From: Vreelandella andesensis
GTDB lineage: Bacteria; Pseudomonadota; Gammaproteobacteria; Pseudomonadales; Halomonadaceae
Assembly (NCBI RefSeq): GCF_003989795.1
Contig: NZ_RZHG01000030.1
Location: 1 to 32,290 of the forward strand
DNA length: 32,290 nt
Direction: 5' to 3'
Under the pieces are notes generated by a model. The model did not search any database. It was given only the letters and a program-made list of their open reading frames with translations, and was not told where the DNA came from. Below, in pieces: positions 1 to 9,033 of this stretch; within the stretch, counting starts at the first letter, position 1; each line of letters starts with the position of its first letter. The position numbers and the translations under genes were made by a program.

Positions 1-917
1 TACATGCAGGCCCTGCGGTACGCATGTTGGCTCGTGAACTTGGCGTTGACCTTGGCCTTGTTAAGCCTAGCGGCCCGAAAGACCGTGTGCTGAAAGAAGA
101 TGTGCAAGCCTATGTGAAGCAGGCCATTGCTAACCAGGGTAAAGCACAAACCGCGGCTGCCCCTGCGGCGAGTGGGGGGGCGGGCATTCCTGCGATACCA
201 GAGGTCGATTTCAGCCAGTTTGGTGAGATCGAAGAGAAGCCGATGGGCCGCCTGCTCAAAATGGGCGCAACTAATCTGCATCGTAGCTGGCTCAACGTGC
301 CCCACGTGACGCAGTTTGACGAAGCCGATATCACCGAGCTTGAGAGCTTCCGCAAAGCTATGAAGGCCGAGGTCGAAGCCCAAGGGGCCAAGCTGACACC
401 ATTGCCGTTCATGGTTAAGGCCTGCGCCTTTGCACTGCGCAAGTTCCCTCAGTTCAACGTCAGCCTGAAGGGCGACGGCGAAACGCTGGTGTGGAAAAAC
501 TATGTGCACATTGGGATTGCCGTGGATACGCCGGATGGTTTGATGGTGCCGGTGGTGCGTAACGCCGATAAAAAATCCTTGATTGAGATTGCTAAGGAGA
601 TGGCGGAGCTAGGTAAAAAAGCGCAAACCAAGAAGCTAAAGCGTGATGAAATGACCGGTGGCTGCTTTACCATTACGAGCCTTGGCTCAATTGGTGGTAC
701 GGCGTTTACGCCAATCGTTAACGCGCCAGAAGTGGCGATCCTGGGGGTGTCGAAAGCGCAGATGAAACCGGTGTGGGATGGCAGTACTTTCCAGCCGCGT
801 TTGATGATGCCGCTGTCGCTCTCCTACGACCACCGTGCGATTAACGGTGCGGATGCCGCTCGCTTTACGGCCTTCCTGGCTGATTTGCTGACGGATATTC
901 GACGGTTACTGCTGTAA
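1..917 (+). CDS. aceF: Dihydrolipoamide acetyltransferase (pyruvate dehydrogenase E2), 3' part
   Basis: This is the C-terminal part of the E2 core of pyruvate dehydrogenase, which moves the acetyl group from lipoyl-lysine to CoA in the cytoplasm. The frame is already open at the left edge, so the gene is cut by the window and its lipoyl domains lie outside. Visible in order are a peripheral-subunit (E3)-binding domain starting HAGPAVRMLARELGVDL, an Ala/Pro-rich linker, and the full acyltransferase domain ending with the active-site motif DHRAING. The linker sequence IPEVDFSQFGEIEEKPM and the DHRxxNG motif fit the pyruvate-type E2 of proteobacteria better than SucB. The TAA stop is followed 16 bases later by a strong hairpin, so this is probably the last gene of an aceEF operon. 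Confidence 0.93.
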   Translation, partial: HAGPAVRMLARELGVDLGLVKPSGPKDRVLKEDVQAYVKQAIANQGKAQTAAAPAASGGAGIPAIPEVDFSQFGEIEEKPMGRLLKMGATNLHRSWLNVPHVTQFDEADITELESFRKAMKAEVEAQGAKLTPLPFMVKACAFALRKFPQFNVSLKGDGETLVWKNYVHIGIAVDTPDGLMVPVVRNADKKSLIEIAKEMAELGKKAQTKKLKRDEMTGGCFTITSLGSIGGTAFTPIVNAPEVAILGVSKAQMKPVWDGSTFQPRLMMPLSLSYDHRAINGADAARFTAFLADLLTDIRRLLL

Positions 918-933
918 TCGCTTCTGAGTAAGC

Positions 934-964
934 CACAAGCGGCGCCCATTGGGCGCCGTTTGTG
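934..964 (+). terminator. Hairpin terminator after aceF
   Basis: A 14-bp stem with one G-T pair (934-947 with 951-964) closes on a 3-base loop. Only a short T-rich stretch follows. The stem is nearly symmetrical, so it could also act on the other strand. Confidence 0.7.
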
Positions 965-1145
965 TATGTAGCGACACTGGAAATGGGCATCAAAGGGGTG
1001 ACCAAAGTACAAGGAGCAGCCACTTTGCTGTTTTTGCTTGAAAAAATACTAAAAAATCGCGCTCTCAGGCTTTTGGGGAGTTGTGTCGTCTGAGCGGCAC
1101 GGTTATTGTCGGTTCATTGTTTTAAACTGACGACATCTAAATTAA

Positions 1146-1817
<672 letters not shown>

Positions 1818-1840
1818 GCACTGATTGTTGATGAATCATA

Positions 1841-1871
1841 CGATGGCCCGCAGGTAACCTGCGGGCCATCG
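1841..1871 (+). terminator. Hairpin terminator after adk
   Basis: A perfect 14-bp stem, CGATGGCCCGCAGG (1841-1854) with its complement (1858-1871), closes on the loop TAA. There is no clear T-tract, but the length and GC content make it a good terminator or transcript-end stabiliser. Confidence 0.7.
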
Positions 1872-1891
1872 TCGTCTGAGCCTCGTAAAGG

Positions 1892-1897
1892 TATAAT
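1892..1897 (+). promoter_or_regulatory. Consensus -10 box before tsaB
   Basis: TATAAT lies 30 bases before the tsaB start codon and just after the adk hairpin. No good -35 hexamer is seen at the usual spacing. It probably drives tsaB-rsmJ; ACGGAG at 1911-1916 is the likely ribosome binding site. Confidence 0.45.
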
Positions 1898-1926
1898 GGC
1901 TGTCTATTTTACGGAGTGCAAAACCG

Positions 1927-2628
1927 ATGTCATCGTTACACCTCCTTGCACTAGATGCGTCGTCTAGTGCTTGTTCAGCGGCTTTATTACGCCAACAAGG
2001 TGGCCAGCGCGAATGCCTGGCGCGCTTTGAAATGACACCGCGAGCTCACACACGACGCTTAATGCCAATGGTGGATGACATTCTCGCTGAGGCAAATATT
2101 TCGGTTAAGCAGCTAGATGCGGTCGCGTTTGGGCGTGGTCCCGGTTCTTTCACCGGTTTGCGTATCGCTGCTGGTGCAGCGCAAGGTTTAGCGTTTGGGC
2201 TGGATTGTCCATTGCTGGGTATTTCTACCTTGGAAGCGCTCGCGCTTCAGGCCCACCGTCGCTACCATTTCCGCCATGTAGTGACCGCGTTAGATGCTCG
2301 TATGGGCGAAATTTATGCGGCTACCTGGCACTGTTTAAACGACACGCTCAGCTTGCAAAGTAATGAAGTGGTAGTCGCACCCGCTCATTTTTACTTACCC
2401 GCCAAGGAAGCCGACTGGGTAGGCGTGGGATCAGGGTTTACGCGTTGGGATGATTTTACATTAAGCGTACAAACCAATATGTCTCAGCATCTCACTGATC
2501 TTGAACCGCGGGCAGAGGAGATGGCGTGGCTCGCCGCGCGTGATTTTGAAGCGGGCTTAGGTCAGGCAGCCCATGAAGCACAGCCGGTTTACCTACGAAA
2601 CGACGTTGCTTGGAAAAAGCCGGCATGA
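1927..2628 (+). CDS. tsaB: tRNA threonylcarbamoyladenosine biosynthesis protein TsaB
   Basis: TsaB is the non-catalytic ASKHA-fold partner of TsaD and TsaE in making t6A at position 37 of ANN-decoding tRNAs. The 233-residue product has the N-terminal [15 protein letters not shown] strand pair and the signature [15 protein letters not shown] near residue 70. It is shorter than TsaD and lacks TsaD's metal-binding HxxxH, which separates the two. The C-terminus [11 protein letters not shown] is typical of the family. Its stop overlaps the rsmJ start (ATGA), so the two genes are translationally coupled; both act on RNA modification. Confidence 0.93.
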   Translation: MSSLHLLALDASSSACSAALLRQQGGQRECLARFEMTPRAHTRRLMPMVDDILAEANISVKQLDAVAFGRGPGSFTGLRIAAGAAQGLAFGLDCPLLGISTLEALALQAHRRYHFRHVVTALDARMGEIYAATWHCLNDTLSLQSNEVVVAPAHFYLPAKEADWVGVGSGFTRWDDFTLSVQTNMSQHLTDLEPRAEEMAWLAARDFEAGLGQAAHEAQPVYLRNDVAWKKPA

Positions 2629-3344
2629 GCCAAATAGCAAGCCCAGAGGCACTTGTGTTGCCCTCGGGATTGGCGCTTAGCTACGTGGATGGCCAATTAG
2701 CGCTGTCAGGGGATGAGCGCCAATATGGAAAACCGCTTAGCGTGGATTTTGCCGCTGGTAAAATGGCTCACCGTCGTCATTTTGGCGGCGGTCGTGGGCA
2801 GTTGGTGGCAAAAGCCTGTGGGCTTGCTAAAGGCATCACGCCCAACGTTGTGGATGCCACGGCTGGTTTGGGGAGGGATGCGTTTGTATTAGCAAGCCTG
2901 GGCGCACACGTATTATTAATTGAGCGTGTCGCGGCGATTGCCGCGCTGCTTCAAGATGGCCTCGCTCGTGCTGCAACAATAGACGCAACGGCGGAAATTG
3001 CGTCGCGAATGACGCTTCGCCATGGCGATGCAACCCAGCAGCTTGCTGTTCTTGTGGCAAATGTGGGCTTTGCCCCTGACGTGATTCACCTTGATCCGAT
3101 GTTTCCACATCGCGAAAAATCGGCATTGGTCAAAAAAGAGATGCGCTTGTTTCGCGAGCTTGCGGGGGATGACGATGATGCACCGCGCCTGTTAGAAGCC
3201 GCGCTAGATGTGGCGACGCATCGAGTGGTGGTCAAGCGTCCCCGCAAAGCACCTCCCATCGTTGGGCCTGCGCCGCAGCATACATTAGAGGGTAAAACGA
3301 GCCGTTACGATCTATACGTGCATCGTTCATTGTCTCGCCGCTGA
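2625..3344 (+). CDS. rsmJ: 16S rRNA (guanine-1516-N2) methyltransferase RsmJ
   Basis: This SAM-dependent methyltransferase is expected to methylate G1516 of 16S rRNA. The 239-residue protein has the SAM-binding motif [19 protein letters not shown] and the catalytic-type motif LDPMFP followed by [13 protein letters not shown], both diagnostic of RsmJ. I chose the ATG at 2625, which overlaps the tsaB stop by four bases, rather than an in-frame TTG at 2610 inside tsaB. The N-terminal [13 protein letters not shown] and [17 protein letters not shown] segments also match the family. Confidence 0.93.
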   Translation: MSQIASPEALVLPSGLALSYVDGQLALSGDERQYGKPLSVDFAAGKMAHRRHFGGGRGQLVAKACGLAKGITPNVVDATAGLGRDAFVLASLGAHVLLIERVAAIAALLQDGLARAATIDATAEIASRMTLRHGDATQQLAVLVANVGFAPDVIHLDPMFPHREKSALVKKEMRLFRELAGDDDDAPRLLEAALDVATHRVVVKRPRKAPPIVGPAPQHTLEGKTSRYDLYVHRSLSRR

Positions 3345-3371
3345 ATTGTTTTAATAGGAGAGGGAGTCTCT

Positions 3372-4493
3372 ATGCAGCACGTTTGGCGAGAAGGAAACCG
3401 CATTACGCTGTTGCCGGAAGCCGCGCAATTTTTGCCAGCCATGTTTGACGCGGTTAACCAAGCGCAGCACTACGTGTTGGTAGAGCTTTACTTGATGGCG
3501 TCAGGTGAGCTGGCCAACCAGGTGAGTGATGCGCTGATCGACGCTGCCGAACGCGGTGTGACGGTGTTTCTGTTGCTCGACGGCTATGGTTCTATGGGAT
3601 TGGAGCGTCGTGACCGCGCACGCCTAGAACAAGCCGGCGTAGCGTTGCGGTTCTTCAACCCCATTGGTTTTCACTCTCTGGCTCGCAACCTAAGTCGTGA
3701 CCACCGCAAAATTGTTGTCGTGGATGGAGACGTTGCCTTTACCGGCGGCTTTGGCGCAGTGGATGAGTTTCTGGACGCATGGTATGAAATTGCGCTGCGC
3801 ATAGAAGGCCCAGTGGTGGCTGACTGGGAAGGGCTTTTTCGTCGTTTGTGGCATTCCCGGCTAACTCGGCAAGCAAACGATGGGCAGGTTCACCTAGCAT
3901 TGCCAACACAGCGCTCAGCAGCACATTATGCTGACGGCTTACGCGGCCGTGTGATATCAGCCAAGGGGTATCGATACCAAGCGATTCGACACTCGCTTTA
4001 CGCGCGGGTGAATCAGGCAAACAAGCGGCTTTGGCTATGCACGCCTTATTTTGTGCCAACGTTCACACTGCGCCGGCGCCTTATTCGCGCGGCGCGGCGC
4101 GGCGTGGATGTTTGTCTTCTGTTGCCGGGGAGTAAACATGACCACCCAGGTGTGCGCTATGCAGGGCAACGGTTTTACCAGGCGTTGTTAAAAGCCGGTG
4201 TGCGTATTTTTGAGTTCCAGCCCACGTTTATCCATGCCAAATTTGTGTTAATAGATAATTGGGTCAGCATAGGCTCCTGCAATTTTGATCATTGGAACCT
4301 GCACTGGAACCTGGAGGCTAACCAAGAAATAGAAAGCCAAGCCTTCGCCAATCAGGTTCAGGCGCTGTTTGAGCGTAACTTTGCCGCCAGCCAAGAAGTC
4401 GATCCCACCGCCTGGGCCGCGCGTCCTTGGGGGCAGCGAGCCCGAGAGTGGCTCTATGGGGTAGTCGATGGTTTTGTCACCCGCCTTAAATAA
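3372..4493 (+). CDS. clsB: Cardiolipin synthase B-like phospholipase D family protein
   Basis: The protein probably makes cardiolipin or exchanges phospholipid head groups at the inner membrane. It has two phospholipase D motifs: HRKIVVVDGD (H111, K113, D118) with a following TGG, and IHAKFVLIDNWVSIGS (H288, K290, D295). At 373 residues with no N-terminal membrane hairpin it fits the ClsB branch rather than ClsA, although it is somewhat shorter than E. coli ClsB. AGGAG occurs just before the ATG. It follows rsmJ by 27 bases and may be cotranscribed. Its stop lies only 18 bases from the convergent next gene. Other PLD-type synthases cannot be excluded. Confidence 0.85.
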   Translation: MQHVWREGNRITLLPEAAQFLPAMFDAVNQAQHYVLVELYLMASGELANQVSDALIDAAERGVTVFLLLDGYGSMGLERRDRARLEQAGVALRFFNPIGFHSLARNLSRDHRKIVVVDGDVAFTGGFGAVDEFLDAWYEIALRIEGPVVADWEGLFRRLWHSRLTRQANDGQVHLALPTQRSAAHYADGLRGRVISAKGYRYQAIRHSLYARVNQANKRLWLCTPYFVPTFTLRRRLIRAARRGVDVCLLLPGSKHDHPGVRYAGQRFYQALLKAGVRIFEFQPTFIHAKFVLIDNWVSIGSCNFDHWNLHWNLEANQEIESQAFANQVQALFERNFAASQEVDPTAWAARPWGQRAREWLYGVVDGFVTRLK

Positions 4494-4511
4494 TGGGCGG
4501 CTGAAAGCTGG

Positions 4512-5201
4512 CTATCTACGCTTTTTACCTTTGGCCGGCGATTTCTTGCGCGGCTTGGGTTTTGGTGTTTCGGGTGGCACGCGGTAATGGAGATAAAGAT
4601 CCAGCACTAATTCTGGCAGTTGAGTAACAAAGGATTCCTGGCTTGCCTGATCCTGAGCCATTTCTGCCATTTCGGGCTCATCATCAAACAGACCTGAGAG
4701 CGACATAAAGGGCAATAGTAGCGTGGCGGCAGAGGCTTCGTCATCCTGGAACCATGCACTTTCATCGCTAAAGACACCTTCCATAAAGCCCGCGCACCAG
4801 TCGCCGATGGGCGTTTCTTCAGCGGGGATGCCATCTAGCGTTAGTTCGAAGGGCAACTCTGGTAAACCACCTTGTTCAAGTACCGCGACTGCATTATCGC
4901 GGAGTAGTGTAAGCAGTTGGACAATCTCGTCCCGTTCAGCATCATCATGATAGTTTGGTTCCCCCTGGAATAGCTCAGCTAGCCATTGACTGGTGGGTAA
5001 TTCGCTAGGGGCGACCGCCAATGCCACTAAAAAGCCATGGGCAGAAATAAGATCCAACGCATCTTCGCCCACTTGCTCAGAGTCGAGGAAGTCATCCAAT
5101 CTATCAAGTTGCTCGTCGTCAAGTAGTGGCTGAGGCGGGGTGGTAGTGGGCGACGTTGTTGTGGGCGACGTTGTTGTGGGCACATTATTACGCTCTGCCA
5201 T
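4512..5201 (-). CDS. UPF0149 / YecA-YgfB family protein
   Basis: This is a 229-residue acidic protein of the UPF0149 (YgfB/YecA) family, recognised by the helical core and the motif GDWCAGFMEGVFSDESAW. The family's biochemical role is not settled. I set the start at 5201, where TGAGG lies six bases upstream; the frame extends 23 codons further to a GTG at 5270 but without a better ribosome site. Near the N-terminus is a low-complexity Thr/Ser/Pro stretch (TTTSPTTTSPTTTPPQP) encoded by 15-bp repeats. The C-terminus is very basic (KPKPRKKSPAKGKKRR), in contrast to the acidic body, and lacks the SEC-C zinc tail of some YecA proteins. It is convergent with the clsB gene and divergent from the SprT gene. 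Confidence 0.75.
   Translation of the reverse strand: MAERNNVPTTTSPTTTSPTTTPPQPLLDDEQLDRLDDFLDSEQVGEDALDLISAHGFLVALAVAPSELPTSQWLAELFQGEPNYHDDAERDEIVQLLTLLRDNAVAVLEQGGLPELPFELTLDGIPAEETPIGDWCAGFMEGVFSDESAWFQDDEASAATLLLPFMSLSGLFDDEPEMAEMAQDQASQESFVTQLPELVLDLYLHYRVPPETPKPKPRKKSPAKGKKRR
5146..5190 (+). repeat. 15-bp tandem repeat inside the UPF0149 gene
   Basis: GTGGGCGACGTTGTT occurs at 5146-5160 and 5161-5175, followed by a degenerate third copy. It keeps the reading frame and encodes repeated TTTSP on the minus strand. Confidence 0.8.
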
Positions 5202-5290
5202 GAGGGGCCTCATCATAAAATCGTCTTTGAGAAAAAGATGTTGATCGGCAACAATCGTTGTCACCATCACTGCTGGCTAGTTTATCACTA

Positions 5291-5839
5291 ATGAAGACGT
5301 TACCACTGCCCCCGTGGCCTGCTGAAAAACTTGCGGCGCTTTCTTCGCAGGCGCTTATGCATGCTGTGCGACAAAGAGCTGATGAGGCGTTAAAGCGCTG
5401 CCGAACAGTCTATCCTTCGTTGCCTGCGCCAGAAGTGTGGTTCGATCTAAAAGGGGCATCGGCAGGGCAGGCCCATTTAGGCCGTGGCGGGCTGCGTTTT
5501 AACCCTGTTTTGCTAAGCAATAATCGCCAGGCATTTTTTGATGAGGTGATTCCTCATGAAATGGCCCATTGGCTGGTGTTTCATTTAGCCAATGGATCGC
5601 GTTTCAAGCCGCATGGTCGTGAATGGCAAACCGTCATGCGTGACTTGTTTGGCATTGCTCCAAAAGTGACGCACCGCTTTGATGTTCAAGATGCTCAGTC
5701 GCGTCCATACTATTATCAATGCGGTTGCCAAATGCATCGGTTTACCGCTAGACGTCATTCTTTAGTGGTAAAGGGGCATCGTTACCGGTGTCGCCATTGT
5801 GATCAGACCTTGGTCTACAGTGCTTTTGGAAAACGTTGA
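5291..5839 (+). CDS. sprT: SprT family zinc metalloprotease-like protein
   Basis: This 182-residue protein has the SprT/SPRTN-type zinc site HEMAHW (H89, E90, H93), a third-ligand candidate in HGREWQTVM, and a C-terminal zinc-ribbon-like part with CGC and CRHCDQTLVY cysteines. Eukaryotic relatives cut DNA-protein crosslinks; the bacterial role is not established. I placed the start at the ATG at 5291. An in-frame TTG at 5258 would add 11 residues, and neither has a strong ribosome binding site. It diverges from the UPF0149 gene with about 90 bases between the chosen starts. Confidence 0.85.
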   Translation: MKTLPLPPWPAEKLAALSSQALMHAVRQRADEALKRCRTVYPSLPAPEVWFDLKGASAGQAHLGRGGLRFNPVLLSNNRQAFFDEVIPHEMAHWLVFHLANGSRFKPHGREWQTVMRDLFGIAPKVTHRFDVQDAQSRPYYYQCGCQMHRFTARRHSLVVKGHRYRCRHCDQTLVYSAFGKR

Positions 5840-5901
5840 AAGTGTTTTAACTTATTGTTTTAAATATTAAAAATGTTAATACCAATGTCTAAAGGGAAGC
5901 C

Positions 5902-5967
5902 GGCGTCGGGAGGTTTATGCTAGATAAATATTAAGCGGGTCGGTGCACTAACAATAATACCGACGCC
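5902..5967. promoter_or_regulatory. Inverted repeat in the acs upstream region
   Basis: GGCGTCGG at 5902-5909 is exactly complementary to CCGACGCC at 5960-5967, in the 167-bp gap before acs. The rest of the gap is AT-rich and must contain the acs promoter. The arms are 50 bases apart and could be paired operator half-sites or the base of a leader RNA stem. The function is inferred only from position. Confidence 0.35.
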
Positions 5968-6006
5968 ATTTCCAGAGAGTGCATTTTCACGGACAGAGGC
6001 AACTTC

Positions 6007-7956
6007 ATGAGCGAGCATAAAAACGTCTATCCAGTGCGCGATAGTATCGCTGCCAGTGCATGGGCTGATAAAGATAAATATGCGGCAATGTATCAACAGT
6101 CCATGGACGACCCGGAAAGTTTTTGGGCAGAGCAGGCAAAGCGTCTTGATTGGATCAAGGCCCCAACCAAGATTAAAAACACCTCTTTCGCACGAGATAA
6201 TGTTGATATCCGCTGGTTTGAAGATGGTCAGTTAAACGTTAGCGCCAACTGCCTTGACCGTCACTTGGAGAAGCGCGGCGATCAAACGGCGATTATCTGG
6301 GAAGGTGACAACCCTAACGATTCAAAACACATTACTTATCGTGAGCTTTATGAGCGGACTAACCAGCTGGCCAATGGGCTGAAGTCGCTGGGCGTTAAGA
6401 AAGGCGATACAGTGACGATGTATATGCCGATGATTCCCGAAGCAGCGATGGCCATGTTGGCGTGTGCTCGTATTGGTGCAGTGCACTCTGTTGTGTTTGG
6501 CGGTTTTTCGCCGGATGCGGTAGCCCAGCGAGTGATTGGTGCTGATTCTAAATTAGTTATTACGGCCGATGAGTCGGTGCGTGGTGGTAAACACGTTCCC
6601 CTTAAAGAGAACGTTGACTCGGCTCTAACGCGTGATGGCACGGACGTTTGTAAAAACGTGTTGGTAGTGAAGCGCACCGGCGGTGACATTGAATGGCAGG
6701 AAGGGCGCGACATCTGGTTTGATGACTTGGTAGATAAGCAATCTAGTGAGTGTCCAGCCGAAACCATGAATGCCGAAGACCCGCTGTTTATTCTTTACAC
6801 CTCTGGCTCCACCGGCGCGCCTAAGGGCTTAGAGCATACGACGGGCGGCTACCTGACCTACGCGGCAATGACTCACCAGTACGTTTTCGACTACCAAGAG
6901 GGCGAAGTTTACTGGTGTACAGCTGACGTAGGCTGGGTGACAGGCCACAGCTATATCGTTTATGGACCGCTTGCCAATGGTGCAACCACGCTAATGTTTG
7001 AAGGCGTGCCGAGCTATCCGAGCCATGGCCGGATGGGTGAGATTGTTGATAAACATCAGGTCAATATTCTTTATACCGCGCCTACCGCTGTTCGTGCATT
7101 AATGGCGCATGGCGATAACGTGATGGATTCTAGTAAGCGTGAATCACTTCGCTTGCTGGGCTCTGTTGGCGAACCCATCAATCCAGAAGCCTGGGAATGG
7201 TTCTACCGCATCATCGGTAATGAACAATGCCCTATTGTAGATACGTGGTGGCAAACCGAAACGGGCGGCATCATGATTGCGCCGCTACCCGGTGCCACTG
7301 ATCTAAAACCAGGCTCTGCCACAACGCCTTTCTTTGGTGTTAATCCCGCGCTGGTAGATAATGAAGGCAACATGCTAGAAGGCGCTGCCGAAGGTAACTT
7401 GGTTATTCTTGATTCCTGGCCAGGCCAAGCGCGCTCCATTTGGGGTGACCACGAGCGCTTTGTGCAAACGTACTTCTCAACCTACAGCGGCATGTACTTC
7501 ACAGGAGATGGCTGCCGCCGGGATGAGGATGGCTACTACTGGATTACAGGGCGTGTAGACGACGTACTTAACGTCTCAGGCCACCGCATGGGGACAGCTG
7601 AAATCGAATCGTCTCTGGTCGCCCATTCAGCCGTTGCAGAGGCAGCCGTTGTTGGCTTTCCGCACGATATTAAGGGCCAAGGTATTTACATCTATGTAAC
7701 CCTTAATGATGGTATTGATCCGACGGATGAACTGAAGAAAGAACTGACGCAGTGGGTGCGTAAAGATATTGGCCCGATTGCTTCCCCGGACGTGATTCAG
7801 TGGGCCCCCGGCCTGCCAAAAACGCGTTCTGGCAAAATTATGCGCCGTATTCTACGTAAAATTGCTGCTAACGAATGTGATGGCCTGGGCGATACCAGCA
7901 CGCTGGCGGATCCGTCAGTAGTTGATGAACTTATAGAGCATCGTGTTAATCAATAA
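6007..7956 (+). CDS. acs: Acetyl-CoA synthetase (AMP-forming)
   Basis: Acs converts acetate, ATP and CoA to acetyl-CoA, AMP and PPi, the high-affinity route for acetate use. The 649-residue length and N-terminus ([16 protein letters not shown]) match the family. Visible motifs include the phosphate-binding loop [41 protein letters not shown] and the C-terminal [11 protein letters not shown]. In the last, Lys610 corresponds to the lysine that Pat-type acetylases modify and CobB-type deacetylases restore. The P-loop departs from the usual GKPKGVLHTTGG: it reads [12 protein letters not shown], with Ala at residue 271, while the second lysine is kept. The gene is followed by a hairpin and then by the CrbR-type regulator, which in Vibrio and Pseudomonas controls acs. 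Confidence 0.97.
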   Translation: MSEHKNVYPVRDSIAASAWADKDKYAAMYQQSMDDPESFWAEQAKRLDWIKAPTKIKNTSFARDNVDIRWFEDGQLNVSANCLDRHLEKRGDQTAIIWEGDNPNDSKHITYRELYERTNQLANGLKSLGVKKGDTVTMYMPMIPEAAMAMLACARIGAVHSVVFGGFSPDAVAQRVIGADSKLVITADESVRGGKHVPLKENVDSALTRDGTDVCKNVLVVKRTGGDIEWQEGRDIWFDDLVDKQSSECPAETMNAEDPLFILYTSGSTGAPKGLEHTTGGYLTYAAMTHQYVFDYQEGEVYWCTADVGWVTGHSYIVYGPLANGATTLMFEGVPSYPSHGRMGEIVDKHQVNILYTAPTAVRALMAHGDNVMDSSKRESLRLLGSVGEPINPEAWEWFYRIIGNEQCPIVDTWWQTETGGIMIAPLPGATDLKPGSATTPFFGVNPALVDNEGNMLEGAAEGNLVILDSWPGQARSIWGDHERFVQTYFSTYSGMYFTGDGCRRDEDGYYWITGRVDDVLNVSGHRMGTAEIESSLVAHSAVAEAAVVGFPHDIKGQGIYIYVTLNDGIDPTDELKKELTQWVRKDIGPIASPDVIQWAPGLPKTRSGKIMRRILRKIAANECDGLGDTSTLADPSVVDELIEHRVNQ

Positions 7957-8053
7957 TGTTTTATGCCTCAATTGATAGTTGCATAGGGCATATTTCGATG
8001 ACGCATGTCATTCATTTACTATGTTAAATAGTGCAAACTAAGCGTATGCGTTG

Positions 8054-8079
8054 CAGTGCCGGCCATGGAGCCGGCACTG
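8054..8079 (+). terminator. Hairpin terminator after acs
   Basis: A 10-bp stem, CAGTGCCGGC (8054-8063) with GCCGGCACTG (8070-8079), has a 6-base loop and is followed by TCATTTATGTTT. It separates acs from the response regulator gene, which should therefore have its own promoter in 8080-8227. Confidence 0.65.
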
Positions 8080-8227
8080 TCATTTATGTTTGGATGACGT
8101 ATAGATGACAAATTGTGCATGTGGTGCTTGGGAATGACGAAGCCCATGGGGTACCATGCTTTAACCGTATGAGCCTAGCGTCGCGGCGGTAGCCAACCCC
8201 GCTGCTCAAGGAACCGGAGGAATATCC

Positions 8228-8890
8228 ATGGCAGTAGCCCATAAGTTTATCGTCGCAGACGACCATCCACTGTTTCGTGCAGCGCTTACACAGGCGTTGC
8301 GACAGTTAGCCCCCCAGGCTGAAATTGTCGAAGCCGACACTATGGAAGCTACCACTGAGGTTGTTAATCGACACCCTGATGCCGATTTGATTCTGCTAGA
8401 TCTACATATGCCCGGAGCGCATGGCTTCTCGGGTTTGATCCAATTACGTGGCCAAATGCCCGATATTCCGGTTGCGGTTGTCTCAGGCAGTGACGAGCCT
8501 TATGTTGTGCGTCGTGCAATTGATTACGGCGCATCAGGCTTTATTCCTAAATCTTCCTCGCTACAGTTGATTGCTGAAGCGGTGGGGGAAATCCTGCAAG
8601 GGGAAGTCTGGCTGCCAGAAGCGTTGGCGAACGTATTGGATGAAACAAGCGAAGAAGAGTCGCGTTTTGCGGAGGCCATTGCCTCACTGACGCCGCAGCA
8701 GTTTCGTGTACTTAATATGCTGACGGAAGGCTTGTTGAATAAGCAGATTGCCTATGAACTTAGCGTTTCAGAAGCGACTATTAAAGCCCACGTGACGGCT
8801 ATTCTGCGCAAACTGGGCGTGCACTCGCGCACTCAGGCAGTTATTGCCGCGCAAAAGCTAGAAGTAGAGCCACCCAAGGTTGGATCTTAA
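8228..8890 (+). CDS. crbR: LuxR-family response regulator, CrbR/ErdR type
   Basis: This 220-residue two-component regulator has a receiver domain (acidic pair D11-D12, phosphoacceptor D58 in LILLDLHMPG, conserved K108 in GFIPKSSS). A C-terminal LuxR/NarL helix-turn-helix follows (about residues 150-215, LTPQQFRVLNMLTEGLLNKQIAYEL). The start follows CCGGAGG by a good distance. Relatives CrbR (Vibrio cholerae) and ErdR (Pseudomonas) activate acs in response to a symporter-fused histidine kinase. Here the regulator sits directly between acs and exactly such a kinase gene, which supports the assignment. It is convergent with the kinase gene. Its stop codon lies in the first unit of a 20-bp tandem repeat. 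Confidence 0.85.
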   Translation: MAVAHKFIVADDHPLFRAALTQALRQLAPQAEIVEADTMEATTEVVNRHPDADLILLDLHMPGAHGFSGLIQLRGQMPDIPVAVVSGSDEPYVVRRAIDYGASGFIPKSSSLQLIAEAVGEILQGEVWLPEALANVLDETSEEESRFAEAIASLTPQQFRVLNMLTEGLLNKQIAYELSVSEATIKAHVTAILRKLGVHSRTQAVIAAQKLEVEPPKVGS

Positions 8891-8940
8891 TTACTGTTGT
8901 TCGATCTTAACTACCGTTGTTTGATCTTAACTACCGTTCC
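8883..8940 (+). repeat. 20-bp tandem repeat, three copies, across the crbR stop codon
   Basis: Three imperfect copies of GATCTTAACTACCGTTGTTT begin at 8883, 8903 and 8923. The first copy contains the crbR stop (8888-8890), so copy-number changes would leave the protein unaltered. Confidence 0.8.
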
Positions 8941-8946
8941 ATCGCA

Positions 8947-8998
8947 AAGCGCCGCCCCTAGAACAATCCGCCCCCAGGATAACCCAGGGGCGGCGCTT
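8947..8998. terminator. Bidirectional terminator between crbR and crbS
   Basis: AAGCGCCGCCCCT (8947-8959) pairs perfectly with AGGGGCGGCGCTT (8986-8998). A second CCGCCCC at 8968-8974 can pair with the same downstream arm, giving a shorter alternative hairpin. A T-run at 9011-9024 follows on the plus strand. It lies between two convergent genes and can serve both. Confidence 0.75.
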
Positions 8999-9033
8999 GT
9001 ATTTGCGCTGTTTTTTTATTTTTTGAAAGCCCG

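Noticed and set aside
983..1093. A 36-codon ATG frame (MGIKGVTKVQGAA...) between aceF and adk
   Set aside because: No ribosome binding site at a usable distance and no recognisable character; frames of this length are expected by chance in gaps.
8140..8166. CATGGGGTACCATG as an operator before crbR
   Set aside because: The arms are only five bases and could occur by chance; no second copy was seen near acs or crbS.
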